A stretch of DNA of 64,000 bases from Winogradskyella arenosi (GTDB lineage: Bacteria; Bacteroidota; Bacteroidia; Flavobacteriales; Flavobacteriaceae): positions 682,001 through 746,000 of the forward strand of contig NZ_QPJO01000001.1 in NCBI RefSeq assembly GCF_003337305.1. Reading direction: 5' to 3'. Within the stretch, counting starts at the first letter, position 1, and each line of letters begins with the position of its first letter. A program made the translations under genes and the position numbers. The notes below the pieces were generated by a model. The model searched no databases and had not been told where the DNA came from. It saw only the letters and a list, made by a program, of their open reading frames with translations. This document shows positions 27,473 through 35,048 of the stretch, piece by piece.

Positions 27473-27480
27473 CAAAAGTA
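27473..27480 (-). promoter_or_regulatory. -7 box TACTTTTG upstream of pth
   Basis: Exact TAnnTTTG on the minus strand, 20 nt before the longer pth start, which supports that start. Confidence 0.45.
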
Positions 27481-27570
27481 AAAAGAAGTTGACTAAAAAC
27501 TAACTTTATAGCTATGGTCTTTGGTTTGTGGGTTTTGTTTTTAAAGCTATTTCAAAGATTACAAATAGAA

Positions 27571-30307
27571 TTATAACTTATAACTCACTTTAAACATCAC
27601 AATTCTTGGTAAAATAAATGTTCTACTATCACTAATCACAAAAGCATTAAAGGAATTTTGTTGTTTAAATTTTACATCAAATAAGTTGGTAGCATTTACC
27701 TCAAATCCCCAGGGACTATCTTCTACTTGGTAGAATAACGACGCATTTGCGGTATCAAAAGTGGTTTTAATATCTAGACTTTTATTAGTGTAATTATCAA
27801 AGGTATAATCGGCTTTAAAGATGAAATCCTTTAAAAAATCGTATTCCAAAATTACTTCTAATTGGTCATTTTCAAAATTAGAGACGTTATTTAAGGCTTT
27901 GTAAGTATTAAAGTCTTTAGTATAATTAATTTCTAAGTTGGGATGGTTTTTAAAAGATGTTTCCACACCAATGGTGGAAGCGATAGATTTTGAGATATTA
28001 AGATTGGTTTCATTATTCAAAATTTGGTAAAAATCATTATAACTAAAACGACTACTCAGATTATAACGGATTTTATTAATTTTTTTTGAAACGCGCCCAC
28101 TAAGCATCCAATTATGTTCTGGTTGGTCAAACATTATGGCTGTATTAAAAGATTCAATACCATTAAGTTCCGAAACTGTTTTTATACTTTCTATACGTTT
28201 ATTAAAACTGGTATTGAAGTTAAGGTTTAAATTTTTAAACAAACTAAATTTATAATAGCTCAAGGTTGCAGAATGGTACAATTGGTTTTCTAACTGATTG
28301 TTGCCTTTATAAACACTATTAAAGTTAGACAGCACAAAATTATTAGCCAATTGATTAATACCAGGAAAACGAGCATTCAGTTTGTATTTAAAATTGAGTT
28401 TCTCGCTATTATTAAATTCTACTTTGCTTGTAAATTGTGGTAAAAATAAGTTTTTAGAAAACGTATCTGTAACTTCAAATTGTTGCGTGCTCCATAAATA
28501 TCCATGATAAAATATACCAGGCTTAAAAGTAGCGATACCTATTTGAAATTTATATTCCAGCCCTAAATAGGTGTTTATAAAACTATAATCAAAATCATTA
28601 CCAAAACCTGCAGAATTAAAATTGTTAATGCTTCCGTCGCTATGCAATTGTACATCTTTATTATAAAAATTATTGAAAGAGGTATTGATTCCTAAGCTTG
28701 TATATAGATGATTAAAGTTATTGATTACCCAATAATCTTTAATAATCGCATTAAAATTATGAGATCTCGATTTTTTGGTCTGTAGAATATTATAAACAGC
28801 ATCATCTTCTAAAGGAATTAAACCTTGTAAAATCTGTTGGTTGGTTAGCCATTCGGTTATGGGTTTGTCATTCTGAAAATTATAAGTTGTTTCTAAAGTC
28901 GCTGTATGTGCTTTAGACAGTTTGCGACTGTAAGTAATGTTTTGTTTTAGATTAAGTGCCGTAACATCTGTTAAAGTCGTAATGCTATTGTTTTGGTCTG
29001 GGTTAATTGTATTTACAAAACCATGACTATCATTATTGGTGACTTTTACAAAAGCATTATAAGCAAAATCTTCATTATAACTGGGGTCGTAATCTATGGT
29101 AACTTTTCCAATAGTAAAAAAGTTACCATAGATTATTAGTAACCGTTCTGTTTTCTGTAAAAGGGTCTGTTATATCTTGGTAAGCATTCAACGTATTGCT
29201 GGCCGTTTGGGTTTTAGAATTAGAGGTTATAAGGTAACCGCTAATATCCGTAACATTTGAAATCGATTGTCTAATATTTAAGGCACCAAATTGGTTAACA
29301 TTATCCGTGAAATCTTGGTTATTGAGGTATTTTGCAAAATCGCTATTAAACAAACTAAAATAACTGCCAGCATCCTCTAATAATTTACCAAAACCACCTT
29401 CAAACTCCAAATAATCACTAAAACTAAAACTTTTTATGCCTTGGTTGTTAAGGTCTCCAATAAAATTAACATTGGTTTTTGGGCTATAATAAAAAAGATT
29501 AGGATGCACAAGGTAACGTTCCTTAATACCAGCACCAGCTTCTATATCTCCAAATACAAACTTCTTTTTATCTTCTTTTAGTAAGATATTTAGGGCCATA
29601 TCCTCAGAGTCTTGCAAACCTTTAAGCATAGCAACTTCATTGTAATTGTCTAATACTTCTACTTTTTCCACAGCATCTGCTGAGATGTTATTTACGGCTA
29701 ATTTACTATTGCCTGTAAAGAAAGTTTTGTTTTCTACTAAGACCTTAGTTACTTTTTTACCTTGCACAGTAACGTTACCTTCTCTATCTACCTCTACTCC
29801 AGGTAGTTTTTTTAAGGCATCTCGTAGTTTGCGTTCCTCACCAGTTACAAATTTGGTAACATTGTAAGTAATAGTATCTTTTTTTACCGTAATTGATGGT
29901 GTGTACTTTATGTTAACCTCGTCTAATTGGTCTGGGTTTTCTTTTAGTATAAAATCTTTGGTAATATCTAATTCTGTTGTAGTTAGTTTAATTGTTTGAG
30001 GCTTATAGCCTAAATAACTTACTGTAATCTCGTAGGTTTGGTTTTTTACCAGACCTAGTTTATAGCTGCCATTGTTTTCTGAAATAGCAAATTTAATCTC
30101 TTGGTCATCTGCTTGTGGTATTGCTAAGATGTTGGTATATGGTAATGGGTTGTGTAATGAGTCTGTGACCTTACCTGAAACTAAGATTTGTTGTGCATTA
30201 CAGATTGAAAAAAATCCCGCTAAAAATAGCAGGATTTTAAAATTGAAAAATTTTTCTAGTGAACTAATTTCTATTGATATTAAAATTTTGTTGAGCTTTT
30301 TCACCAT
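27571..30307 (-). pseudogene. Frameshifted outer-membrane barrel gene (carboxypeptidase-regulatory domain, TonB-receptor-like)
   Basis: One gene of about 910 codons split by a single frameshift. The first frame (30307 to 29123, 394 codons) has a signal peptide, a carboxypeptidase-regulatory-like beta domain (VSGKVTDSLHNPLPYTNI, residues 45-130) and a plug-like domain (LRDALKKLPGVEVDREGNVTVQGKKV), and ends NNLW-stop. Shifting frame at about 29130-29125 continues YGNFFTIGKVTIDYDP without stops through 28648 and into the frame that ends at 27571 (beta-barrel strands, last residues MFKVSYKL). Dropping one base of CTATGG near 29128 restores the frame. It could be a true pseudogene, a phase switch or a sequencing error. 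The start overlaps the upstream GLPGLI gene by 44 bases, so it belongs to that operon. Confidence 0.85.
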
Positions 30308-31019
30308 ATTCTTCTAATTCCTCTTTTGTGATTAATTTCCCATTTGGTTTTTTAATGGTTTTCATTTTACTTTCTTTGAATTTGATAGTGTCAACACTAT
30401 AAGTTATTTTATCATCCTTTAGTTCAATAATTAAACCTGGTAATCCGCTAAAACCTTTTGGTCCAAAATTGTACTGTAAACTCGGATCATACCAAGCAAT
30501 CACTTCAACAGTATGCTCTCGAAGATTATTTTTAACTTTATAGCTTGTAGTAGCTTTGAAGCATTTTAAATCACCAATAATTTTAGTTTCTTTTGATAGT
30601 TTCCAAATTAAACTATCTACAGGTGTTTTAATTTTGAATTTAATACCGTATGCACTAAAAAAATGCGTATAGTTGCCACTTAATTGATTTGAATAATAAC
30701 TATCACCATAACCAATCATGATTTTAGCCATATCATAATCCATTATATTAATATCTGAAGGCATTGTATTCTCAAACCAAAAATAAGATTCACTTTTTGA
30801 GGCTATTAGATGAGCTTTCATCGAATTCAATAATTTTAAAGATCTATTAAAACCTTCAATAATTTCTTTTGATTTTTCTTTCGCTATTCCTTCGAAATCT
30901 TTCTCTTCGTTAAAAAGAGAATTTGTTTCGATATTATAATCCACAATAATGTGCTGGGCGTAAGTGTTCTTACAGCAAAATAGTAATGCAATTATAAGAC
31001 AAGTTATTATTTTTTTCAT
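30264..31019 (-). CDS. GLPGLI family protein, copy 1
   Basis: A 251-residue exported protein with a signal peptide (MKKIITCLIIALLFCCKNTYAQ). It contains the motif that names the family, GPKGFSGLPGLIIEL, near residue 195, preceded by TVEVIAWYDPSL. The end is lysine- and glutamate-rich (TKEELEEYGEKAQQN). GLPGLI proteins are restricted to Bacteroidota, commonly lie beside TonB-receptor-like barrels, and have no assigned function. Here it starts 4 nt after the stop of small secreted protein 1 and overlaps the start of the barrel gene by 44 bases. Confidence 0.88.
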   Translation of the reverse strand: MKKIITCLIIALLFCCKNTYAQHIIVDYNIETNSLFNEEKDFEGIAKEKSKEIIEGFNRSLKLLNSMKAHLIASKSESYFWFENTMPSDINIMDYDMAKIMIGYGDSYYSNQLSGNYTHFFSAYGIKFKIKTPVDSLIWKLSKETKIIGDLKCFKATTSYKVKNNLREHTVEVIAWYDPSLQYNFGPKGFSGLPGLIIELKDDKITYSVDTIKFKESKMKTIKKPNGKLITKEELEEYGEKAQQNFNINRN

Positions 31020-31023
31020 TTAA

Positions 31024-31284
31024 TTAATTGTAATTCCAGTATCCTCCAGCCCTTAGGTCCACGTTGTCAATACAGTATTGATATGCATTGCCTGCCATTT
31101 CATGTGCTTGTGCATTTGAGAACCCGACGAATCGCGCAAGTAAAAGGCGAGAATCATATTCGTTTGAACATTCATCATGGTTAAAGGTTGGGTCATCAAT
31201 TGAAGTTACAGTTGATGGCGACATACTAATTAAACTACTCGCAAACATTACCACAGCCATAAGGCTAAATATTTTTTTCTTCAT
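31024..31284 (-). CDS. Small secreted two-cysteine protein 1
   Basis: 86 residues. The N terminus MKKKIFSLMAVVMFASSLIS is a signal peptide; the mature part of about 60 residues holds two cysteines spaced C-X31-C (DECSNEY ... YQYCIDN), so a disulfide-closed helical hairpin is plausible. It shares the segment MAVVMF, encoded by 20 identical bases, with small protein 2 at 32141-32350. I do not recognise a family. The stop is 4 nt before the GLPGLI copy 1 ATG. Confidence 0.65.
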   Translation of the reverse strand: MKKKIFSLMAVVMFASSLISMSPSTVTSIDDPTFNHDECSNEYDSRLLLARFVGFSNAQAHEMAGNAYQYCIDNVDLRAGGYWNYN

Positions 31285-31340
31285 AATTAATAAGATTTTA
31301 AACCCCTCATATTTTTTAAGATAGGTTGGTTAATAAATAA

Positions 31341-31390
31341 TAACGAGAATAAACTAACGAGGTATTTACTAACGAGTAACGAATTACGAG
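31341..31390. repeat. Heptamer direct-repeat array (TAACGAG)
   Basis: Units TAACGAG at 31341, 31355 and 31370, TAACGAA at 31377 and TTACGAG at 31384. Offsets are 14, 15, 7 and 7 bases, so nearly all units lie on one 7-bp register, with two degenerate units between. On the transcribed (minus) strand the unit is CTCGTTA. It lies 57-106 nt upstream of small protein 1, where an activator or repressor could bind. Confidence 0.6.
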
Positions 31391-31411
31391 AAAAAATAAA
31401 ACAAATAACAG

Positions 31412-32140
31412 CTAGTTTTTAATTTCTGAAAGCTTGCGTTTTATAATTTTATTTAGCTCTTCTTGAGTCACTACTTTATCAATCTTTGGTTTTTCAATGA
31501 CTTTACTTTCTTTTTCTAAAAGAATATTATTTGCGAAAAATATATATTGCCCAGAATGGAACTCCAATACTAAACCAGGTAAACCAACGGCTTCAAACGG
31601 TCCTAAGTTAAATGCCAATGTAGGGCAGAACCAAGCGATTATTTCCGTATACCTAGTTTCTCCTTTTTTATCGAGAAAAGGACGATTGAATACAGCTTTG
31701 TAACATAAATAGTCATCTATTAATTTAGAATCTTTAGTTACCGACCACTTAGTATCGTCAAAATTTTTCTTAATTGAAAAACTTTCGTTTAAAATCTCTT
31801 TATTTTCGTAATAGACTTTGTTTATTAAGTCAGTATAGTAAACGTTATTACCTCTAAGTAAACTAATAGCCATCTTTGTCATATAATCTTCGCCATCTAT
31901 TGGAAGATCATCCTCCAAACTAAATAACCCATAAGATTTGTTAAAAACAAGTTTAAATTTTAAAGCATTTGTTTTTTTGTCAACATTATTCGCAAATTCC
32001 TTGTATCCAATATTCTTAGATTGATTCTCAGAACTGTCAATACTTTTTTTCTGTACAGAATAACTTATAATGCCCGAATTGATTTGTGAGTTACAAACAA
32101 AACTGACTGATAATATTAAATATAAAAATAAAACTCTCAT
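31412..32140 (-). CDS. GLPGLI family protein, copy 2
   Basis: 242 residues with a signal peptide (MRVLFLYLILSVSFVCNSQ). The family motif is GPFEAVGLPGLVLEF, near residue 190, preceded by TEIIAWFCPTLAFNLG. It is a clear but distant paralogue of copy 1: the middle and the ending (VTQEELNKIIKRKL against ITKEELEEYGEKAQ) align. The ATG directly follows the stop of small protein 2 (TAG then ATG), so the pair must be translationally coupled. Function unknown. Confidence 0.87.
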   Translation of the reverse strand: MRVLFLYLILSVSFVCNSQINSGIISYSVQKKSIDSSENQSKNIGYKEFANNVDKKTNALKFKLVFNKSYGLFSLEDDLPIDGEDYMTKMAISLLRGNNVYYTDLINKVYYENKEILNESFSIKKNFDDTKWSVTKDSKLIDDYLCYKAVFNRPFLDKKGETRYTEIIAWFCPTLAFNLGPFEAVGLPGLVLEFHSGQYIFFANNILLEKESKVIEKPKIDKVVTQEELNKIIKRKLSEIKN

Positions 32141-32350
32141 CTATCCATCTAATACGCCAGCAGCACCTAATTTATTTAAACATATTGAATATGCTCCAAA
32201 ATATCCTTCATAATAATTCAAACCATTTGCAACAAATAAGGTCCCATGAAATTCGGCATATAATTCACATGTAGATTTATATGCTACTGTACTTTTAGTT
32301 TGGTTGGCATTCAAATTCAAAGAACTACCTACAAACATTACCACAGCCAT
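32141..32350 (-). CDS. Small two-cysteine protein 2, signal peptide apparently shortened
   Basis: 69 codons from the only available ATG. It starts MAVVMFVGSSLNLNANQ, corresponding to the middle of the signal peptide of small protein 1; the positively charged MKKKIFSL part is missing. The mature part has two cysteines spaced C-X28-C (TCELYAEF ... YSICLNK). An in-frame TAA lies three codons before the ATG. In another frame the preceding bases read KAFLIRW, so a one-base insertion may have destroyed the normal start. Either a decaying paralogue or a protein with a very short signal sequence. Confidence 0.5.
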   Translation of the reverse strand: MAVVMFVGSSLNLNANQTKSTVAYKSTCELYAEFHGTLFVANGLNYYEGYFGAYSICLNKLGAAGVLDG

Positions 32351-32387
32351 ACCACCTAATTAAAAACGCTTTAAATGTTAACTGCGG

Positions 32388-32434
32388 AAAAACCGTAATT
32401 GAAACTGTAAAATAATTAAAACTTTAACGGTTTT
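32388..32434. promoter_or_regulatory. Inverted repeat upstream of small protein 2
   Basis: AAAAACCGT (32388-32396) and ACGGTTTT (32427-32434) are inverted, 30 nt apart, 38-84 nt upstream of the small protein 2 start. This could be an operator or a leader stem. Confidence 0.35.
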
Positions 32435-32497
32435 GAGTTTGGGTTTTAGTACTAAGTTTTTGTATATGAATGTGTTGCTGTGATATGAAGAATGAAA

Positions 32498-32920
32498 TTA
32501 ATCGTTAAATATTAGAGATTTAAGATAACCATTAACCGCATAATCTACAACTCTTGAAATCATCACATCACTACTATTAAGGGTGTGAGTCAAACCATCT
32601 TCCAAAGGATCACAGCCTCTAGAATAGTTATAATCATTTTGGTAGTTGTTTTCAAATAGGTTCAAGTTGGAAAATATTTTTGAATTAAATATCTCAGAGT
32701 TAAATTCAAAATCAGTGTCAGCTTCCAACATAGAAAACTTAGAATCGTTTTGTTGAAATTCGAAAGCCAAAGGTGTTGCAATTGTTGTAAATTCAAAAGC
32801 AGTCAATTCCTTATTTAATAATGCAGTGGCACTAAAGTCAACTGTTTTAAAGTCTAATGTCTGTGCAAAACAAAATGTACCTAGTACAAATACAAAAACG
32901 AATGTAATACGTTGTTTCAT
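32498..32920 (-). CDS. Secreted protein of unknown function
   Basis: 140 residues from the ATG at 32920, giving a good signal peptide (MKQRITFVFVFVLGTFCFAQ); a start 33 codons earlier is open but would bury that signal. The mature part is rich in F, N, E and D (DFEFNSEIFNSKIFSNLNLFENN), has one cysteine (RGCDPLEDG) and no motif I recognise. It is first in the minus-strand island, ahead of small protein 2, with 147 nt between them, so it may have its own control. Confidence 0.55.
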   Translation of the reverse strand: MKQRITFVFVFVLGTFCFAQTLDFKTVDFSATALLNKELTAFEFTTIATPLAFEFQQNDSKFSMLEADTDFEFNSEIFNSKIFSNLNLFENNYQNDYNYSRGCDPLEDGLTHTLNSSDVMISRVVDYAVNGYLKSLIFND

Positions 32921-33053
32921 TTTAAATGATTTTTTCTGATACTTTAAAAATACCAAAAATTTATGGATATTTGTTATTCTATGAAACCATTCTGGGCCAA
33001 CATAAAATTGCATCTTCATTTCCTTATCAAAAGGAATCCAGAATAAACACGCA

Positions 33054-33144
33054 CAATTCTTGTGAAGGCAGGAATCTCTTCAAATTTTATTACCTTTAAA
33101 ATTATTAGTTAAGTGTCACCTTGAGCGCAGTCGAAAGGTCTTTG
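33054..33144. repeat. Composite dispersed-repeat remnant
   Basis: Two modules: GTGAAGGCAGGAATCTCTTC (33062-33081) and, on the minus strand of 33114-33144, CCTTTCGACTGCGCTCAAGG flanked by GGTGACA. The second shares the 12-mer TCGACTGCGCTC with the insertion in leuS at 56440-56484. From memory, both modules are common dispersed intergenic repeats in flavobacteria. It lies 25-115 nt upstream of hmgA. Confidence 0.65.
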
Positions 33145-33168
33145 TAATATTTAAAACTATTCAAAAAC

Positions 33169-34329
33169 ATGCCATTCTATCATAAATTAGGGAAAATTCC
33201 ACCAAAACGCCATACGCAGTTCAAAAAACCAAATGGCGATTTTTATTACGAGCAATTGTTTGGTACTATTGGTTTTGACGGGATGTCTACTAATAGTTAC
33301 CATGAGCAACGCCCAACACAAGTCAAAGAAATAAAAAAACAATACAGCGTTGCGCCTAAGATTGCTAAAGAAAACAACATGCAATCCTATCGTTTTAGAG
33401 GCTTTCAAGTACCACCAGAAAACGATTATTTAGAGAGTCGTAAAATAGTCCTCACCAATAGCGATTGTAATATCATCTTAGCAGCTCCAAAACAGTCTAC
33501 AGAAGATTATTTCTATAAAAATACGGATGCAGACGAATTAATTTTCATCCATAAAGGCACAGGGAAATTAAGAACGCATCTCGGAAATTTAGATTTTAAA
33601 TACGGTGATTATCTTTTAGTGCCAAGAGGTGTAATTTATAAACTCGATTTTGATACCGAAGACAATCGCTTATTCATTGTAGAATCTAGACGACCAATTT
33701 ACACGCCAAAACGTTACCGTAATTATTTTGGACAATTATTAGAACATTCGCCATTCTGTGAGCGCGATTTACGTCAGCCATACGAATTGGAAACCTATAA
33801 TGAGTCTGGTGAGTTTTTAATTAAAATAAAAAAGAACGATGACATTTTTGATATGGTCTATGCATCGCATCCTTTTGATGTAGTTGGTTACGATGGCTAT
33901 AATTATCCATATGCCTTTTCTATTCACGATTTTGAGCCGATTACAGGTCGCGTGCATCAACCGCCTCCAGTTCATCAAACCTTTGAAACCGATGCATTTG
34001 TAGTGTGTAGTTTTGTGCCGCGTTTATACGATTACCATCCCATCGCTGTTCCTGCGCCATACAACCACAGTAATATAGATAGTGATGAGGTCTTGTATTA
34101 TGTTGATGGTGATTTTATGAGTCGAAATGATATTGCAGCTGGCCATATATCCTTACATCCAGCTGGTATTCCGCATGGACCGCATCCTGGAACCATGGAA
34201 AAAAGTATAGGGAAGACAAAAACCGAAGAATTAGCGGTTATGGTAGATACCTTTAAGCCTTTAAAAGTAACGGAAGAGGCTTTAAAAATTGCAGATGAAG
34301 ATTACTTTAAATCCTGGTTAGAACATTAA
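33169..34329 (+). CDS. hmgA: Homogentisate 1,2-dioxygenase
   Basis: Opens the ring of homogentisate in tyrosine and phenylalanine breakdown, giving maleylacetoacetate. 386 residues, the length of the bacterial short form. Cupin barrels are visible; the iron site region lies in the C-terminal half (GRVHQPPPVHQTFETDAFVVCSFVPRLYDYHP and AGIPHGPHPG, supplying His and Glu ligands). It fits the nearby hppD, whose product is its substrate. A small membrane protein gene lies between the two. Expression may be affected by the repeat upstream. Confidence 0.93.
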   Translation: MPFYHKLGKIPPKRHTQFKKPNGDFYYEQLFGTIGFDGMSTNSYHEQRPTQVKEIKKQYSVAPKIAKENNMQSYRFRGFQVPPENDYLESRKIVLTNSDCNIILAAPKQSTEDYFYKNTDADELIFIHKGTGKLRTHLGNLDFKYGDYLLVPRGVIYKLDFDTEDNRLFIVESRRPIYTPKRYRNYFGQLLEHSPFCERDLRQPYELETYNESGEFLIKIKKNDDIFDMVYASHPFDVVGYDGYNYPYAFSIHDFEPITGRVHQPPPVHQTFETDAFVVCSFVPRLYDYHPIAVPAPYNHSNIDSDEVLYYVDGDFMSRNDIAAGHISLHPAGIPHGPHPGTMEKSIGKTKTEELAVMVDTFKPLKVTEEALKIADEDYFKSWLEH

Positions 34330-34350
34330 ATAATAAGAAAGTAGTAATAC

Positions 34351-34827
34351 ATGAATCAAAATAAATTACCTGCAGATCCACTGTCTCTGGTATTAGGGAT
34401 CTTAGCTTTAGTTATGGGAATTGCAGGCTGCTGCTGTTATGGTGTTACCGCCATTATTCCACTAATCATGTCTATAATTGGGTTGGTGGTTGCCAATAAA
34501 AGTTTACGGGCGTTTGGCGAAAATCCTGAGATTTATGATCCACAATCAAGAAATAACGTTAACACGGCAAAAATTATAAATATAATTGCGCTTGGCCTTA
34601 ATGGGGTTGTCGTTCTCGTGGGAATTATTGCGCTTGTATTTTACGGAACCGTAATTTCATCGGCTATTTTAGAGGGTTTGGAACATGGTGATTTTGAATA
34701 TGAAGAGCATTATTATGAGTCTGAATATGAAACCACCATAGCGCCAGAGGATACTGGGTCTTGGGATGACGAGGTCTATGATATTGAAGATGATATTAAG
34801 GCTACATCTTTAGATAGTGTGCAGTAG
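34351..34827 (+). CDS. CCC-motif membrane protein (DUF4190-like)
   Basis: 158 residues with two pairs of hydrophobic helices and the sequence IAGCCCYGVTAIIPLIMSIIGLV near residue 30, the triple-cysteine motif for which this flavobacterial family is named. The last 45 residues are acidic and probably cytosolic or periplasmic (EYEEHYYESEYETT). Function unknown. It is 21 nt after hmgA and probably co-transcribed, but no role in aromatic catabolism follows from the sequence. Confidence 0.75.
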   Translation: MNQNKLPADPLSLVLGILALVMGIAGCCCYGVTAIIPLIMSIIGLVVANKSLRAFGENPEIYDPQSRNNVNTAKIINIIALGLNGVVVLVGIIALVFYGTVISSAILEGLEHGDFEYEEHYYESEYETTIAPEDTGSWDDEVYDIEDDIKATSLDSVQ

Positions 34828-34944
34828 CACTAAAGGAGATAGACAAGGCCTAAATTATACAATATTGGTTGGCAATTTGTCTTTTTAAGGCTGAGGTACA
34901 ACAAAGAATTAAACTAAATAACACAACAATAATCAACAAAAAAA

Positions 34945-35034
34945 AATCGAGAAATCAGTTATAAGTGAAGCGGCCGCAATGAGTAATGAAACGCAGGCTT
35001 TAGGTCCTTTTAGAGTATTTCTAATTTCCCGATT
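34945..35034 (+). promoter_or_regulatory. Long-range hairpin leader before hppD
   Basis: AATCGAGAAAT (34945-34955) can pair with ATTTCCCGATT (35024-35034) with a single mismatch, enclosing about 68 nt that include a NotI-like palindrome GCGGCCGC (34970-34977) and a 19-codon ORF. The hppD ATG is 14 nt downstream of the stem. A cis-acting leader or riboswitch is possible; I recognise no known class. Confidence 0.4.
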
Positions 35035-35038
35035 CTAA
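34979..35038 (+). CDS. Possible 19-residue leader peptide before hppD
   Basis: ATG at 34979 to TAA at 35038, reading MSNETQALGPFRVFLISRF. It has three phenylalanines in the last nine residues, its stop is 10 nt before the hppD ATG, and its 3' half overlaps the right arm of the hairpin at 34945-35034. Ribosome movement on it could thus open or close that stem. It may also be chance. Confidence 0.3.
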   Translation: MSNETQALGPFRVFLISRF

Positions 35039-35048
35039 ATGAAACAAC

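Noticed and set aside
28648..29122. Apparent 475-nt gap between two barrel ORFs
   Set aside because: Not intergenic: it is open in the third frame and joins the two ORFs into one frameshifted gene.
31341..31390. CRISPR-like repeats
   Set aside because: Units are 7 bp with no unique 30-bp spacers and no cas genes; treated as an operator-like array.
34970..34977. NotI site GCGGCCGC as a sign of vector sequence
   Set aside because: Flanking sequence is ordinary AT-rich host DNA and runs into hppD; a chance palindrome in a leader is simpler.
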